A DNA stretch of 5,795 bases from JBBTTS01 sp038064135 (GTDB taxonomy: Bacteria > Patescibacteriota > Saccharimonadia > Saccharimonadales > OMJO01): assembly GCA_038064135.1 (NCBI GenBank), contig JBBTTS010000076.1, forward strand, positions 1 to 5,795. Reading direction: 5' to 3'. Numbering within the stretch: position 1 is the stretch's first letter; each line of letters opens with the position of its first letter. Below the pieces are notes generated by a model. It had not been told where the DNA came from. It saw nothing but the letters and a program-made list of their open reading frames with translations, and searched no databases. Below are positions 5,323 through 5,795 of this stretch, in pieces. Made by a program: the position numbers and the translations under genes.

Positions 5323-5795
5323 ACAAAAAGATTATGACGCAGGGTCGATTCAGGTTCTAGAAGGCCTAGAACCAGTTCGCAAACGCCCAGGTATGTACAT
5401 AGGTAGTACAGGCATTGATGGTCTCCATCATATGATCAAAGAAGTAGCTGACAATGGTATTGACGAGGCAATTGCTGGCCATGCCACTACAGTTAGTGTT
5501 TTGCTTCTTAATGATGGCGGCGTTCGAATTGAAGACGACGGTCGAGGAATCCCAGTTGAGAAACACCCGAAAACTGGCGTAAGTACTCTAGAGACTGTAT
5601 TAACTATTCTTCACGCAGGTGGTAAGTTTGACGGTAAAGGTTATAAAGTGTCCAGCGGATTACACGGGGTTTGCGTAAGTGTTGTTAACGAACTTTCTAT
5701 TAAATTTTTATCAGAAGTTTATCTTGACGGATTCGAATATCGTAGAGAATTTAGTCTTGGTTCGACACTTGCGCCTATAAAAAAAATTGTCTCTA
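5315..5795 (+). CDS. gyrB: DNA gyrase subunit B, N-terminal ATPase part (3' truncated by window edge)
   Basis: GyrB is the ATPase subunit of DNA gyrase, which with GyrA introduces negative supercoils in the cytoplasm. The first 160 residues are visible, covering much of the GHKL ATPase domain: QVLEGLEPVRKRPGMYIGST (13-32); EVADNGIDEA (43-52), with E43 as the catalytic base and N47 as the Mg-binding Asn; DDGRGIP (74-80), with D74 for adenine contact; STLETVLTILHAGGKF (90-105); and the ATP-lid segment YKVSSGLHGVCVSVVN (110-125). The start is GTG, forced by a stop at 5297-5299 and supported by the ribosome binding site before it. It is divergent from the surface-protein operon and has its own promoter. 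One oddity is that the lid glycine of the usual GVG is Cys (C120). ParE is the alternative, because N-terminal domains are very alike; GyrB is favoured because such small genomes usually carry gyrase. Confidence 0.92.
   Translation, partial: MAKQKDYDAGSIQVLEGLEPVRKRPGMYIGSTGIDGLHHMIKEVADNGIDEAIAGHATTVSVLLLNDGGVRIEDDGRGIPVEKHPKTGVSTLETVLTILHAGGKFDGKGYKVSSGLHGVCVSVVNELSIKFLSEVYLDGFEYRREFSLGSTLAPIKKIVS

Noticed and set aside
5366..5566. Antisense 66-codon frame opposite gyrB, and similar frames inside the other large genes
   Set aside because: They lie wholly within strongly supported conserved genes and show no domain, ribosome binding site or conservation signal.
1..5795. Alternative genetic code (UGA = Gly) as in some CPR lineages
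   Set aside because: All genes are full-length with UGA read as stop; no UGA interrupts a conserved domain.

Overview
The window looks like a chromosomal segment of a Patescibacteria/CPR bacterium, most likely Candidatus Saccharibacteria (TM7). I infer this from family resemblance recalled from memory, not from a search. The clues are an LPXTG/DUF11 surface protein beginning MFQKLLSNLPFNPSL, a small basic protein with two C-terminal membrane helices, and a long VirD4/TraG-like ATPase with a membrane-anchored N-terminus. The DNA is AT-rich. All genes read through with the standard bacterial code, so the UGA=Gly code of Gracilibacteria/Absconditabacteria is not needed.

Layout. (1) Bases 1-3169, plus strand: the 3' end of a small charged protein, then after 10 bases a 981-residue type IV secretion-like DNA-translocase ATPase. 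(2) Bases 3166-5119, minus strand: a tightly coupled two-gene unit, transcribed from 5119 downward. The first gene encodes a 461-residue cell-surface protein with a signal/anchor helix, a conserved ectodomain, four 16-residue Cys repeats, a DUF11 domain, an LPKTG sorting signal and a membrane helix. The second starts 1 base after the first stops and encodes a 188-residue protein with two membrane helices. This unit converges on the ATPase gene, and the two stop codons overlap (4 bases shared). (3) Bases 5120-5314: a 195-base divergent intergenic region with a good promoter for the gene on its right, a 10-base GC-rich palindrome and an 11-base odd palindrome. (4) Bases 5315-5795, plus strand: the start of gyrB, cut by the window edge.

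How the genes may work together: the ATPase and the small protein before it look like the end of a type IV secretion-like locus. The minus-strand pair looks like an envelope module that displays a long, probably disulfide- or metal-stabilised, protein on the cell surface. Saccharibacteria live attached to host bacteria, so a secretion ATPase next to a surface display protein suggests host contact or DNA/protein exchange. That link is inference from context only. gyrB is an unrelated housekeeping gene with its own promoter.
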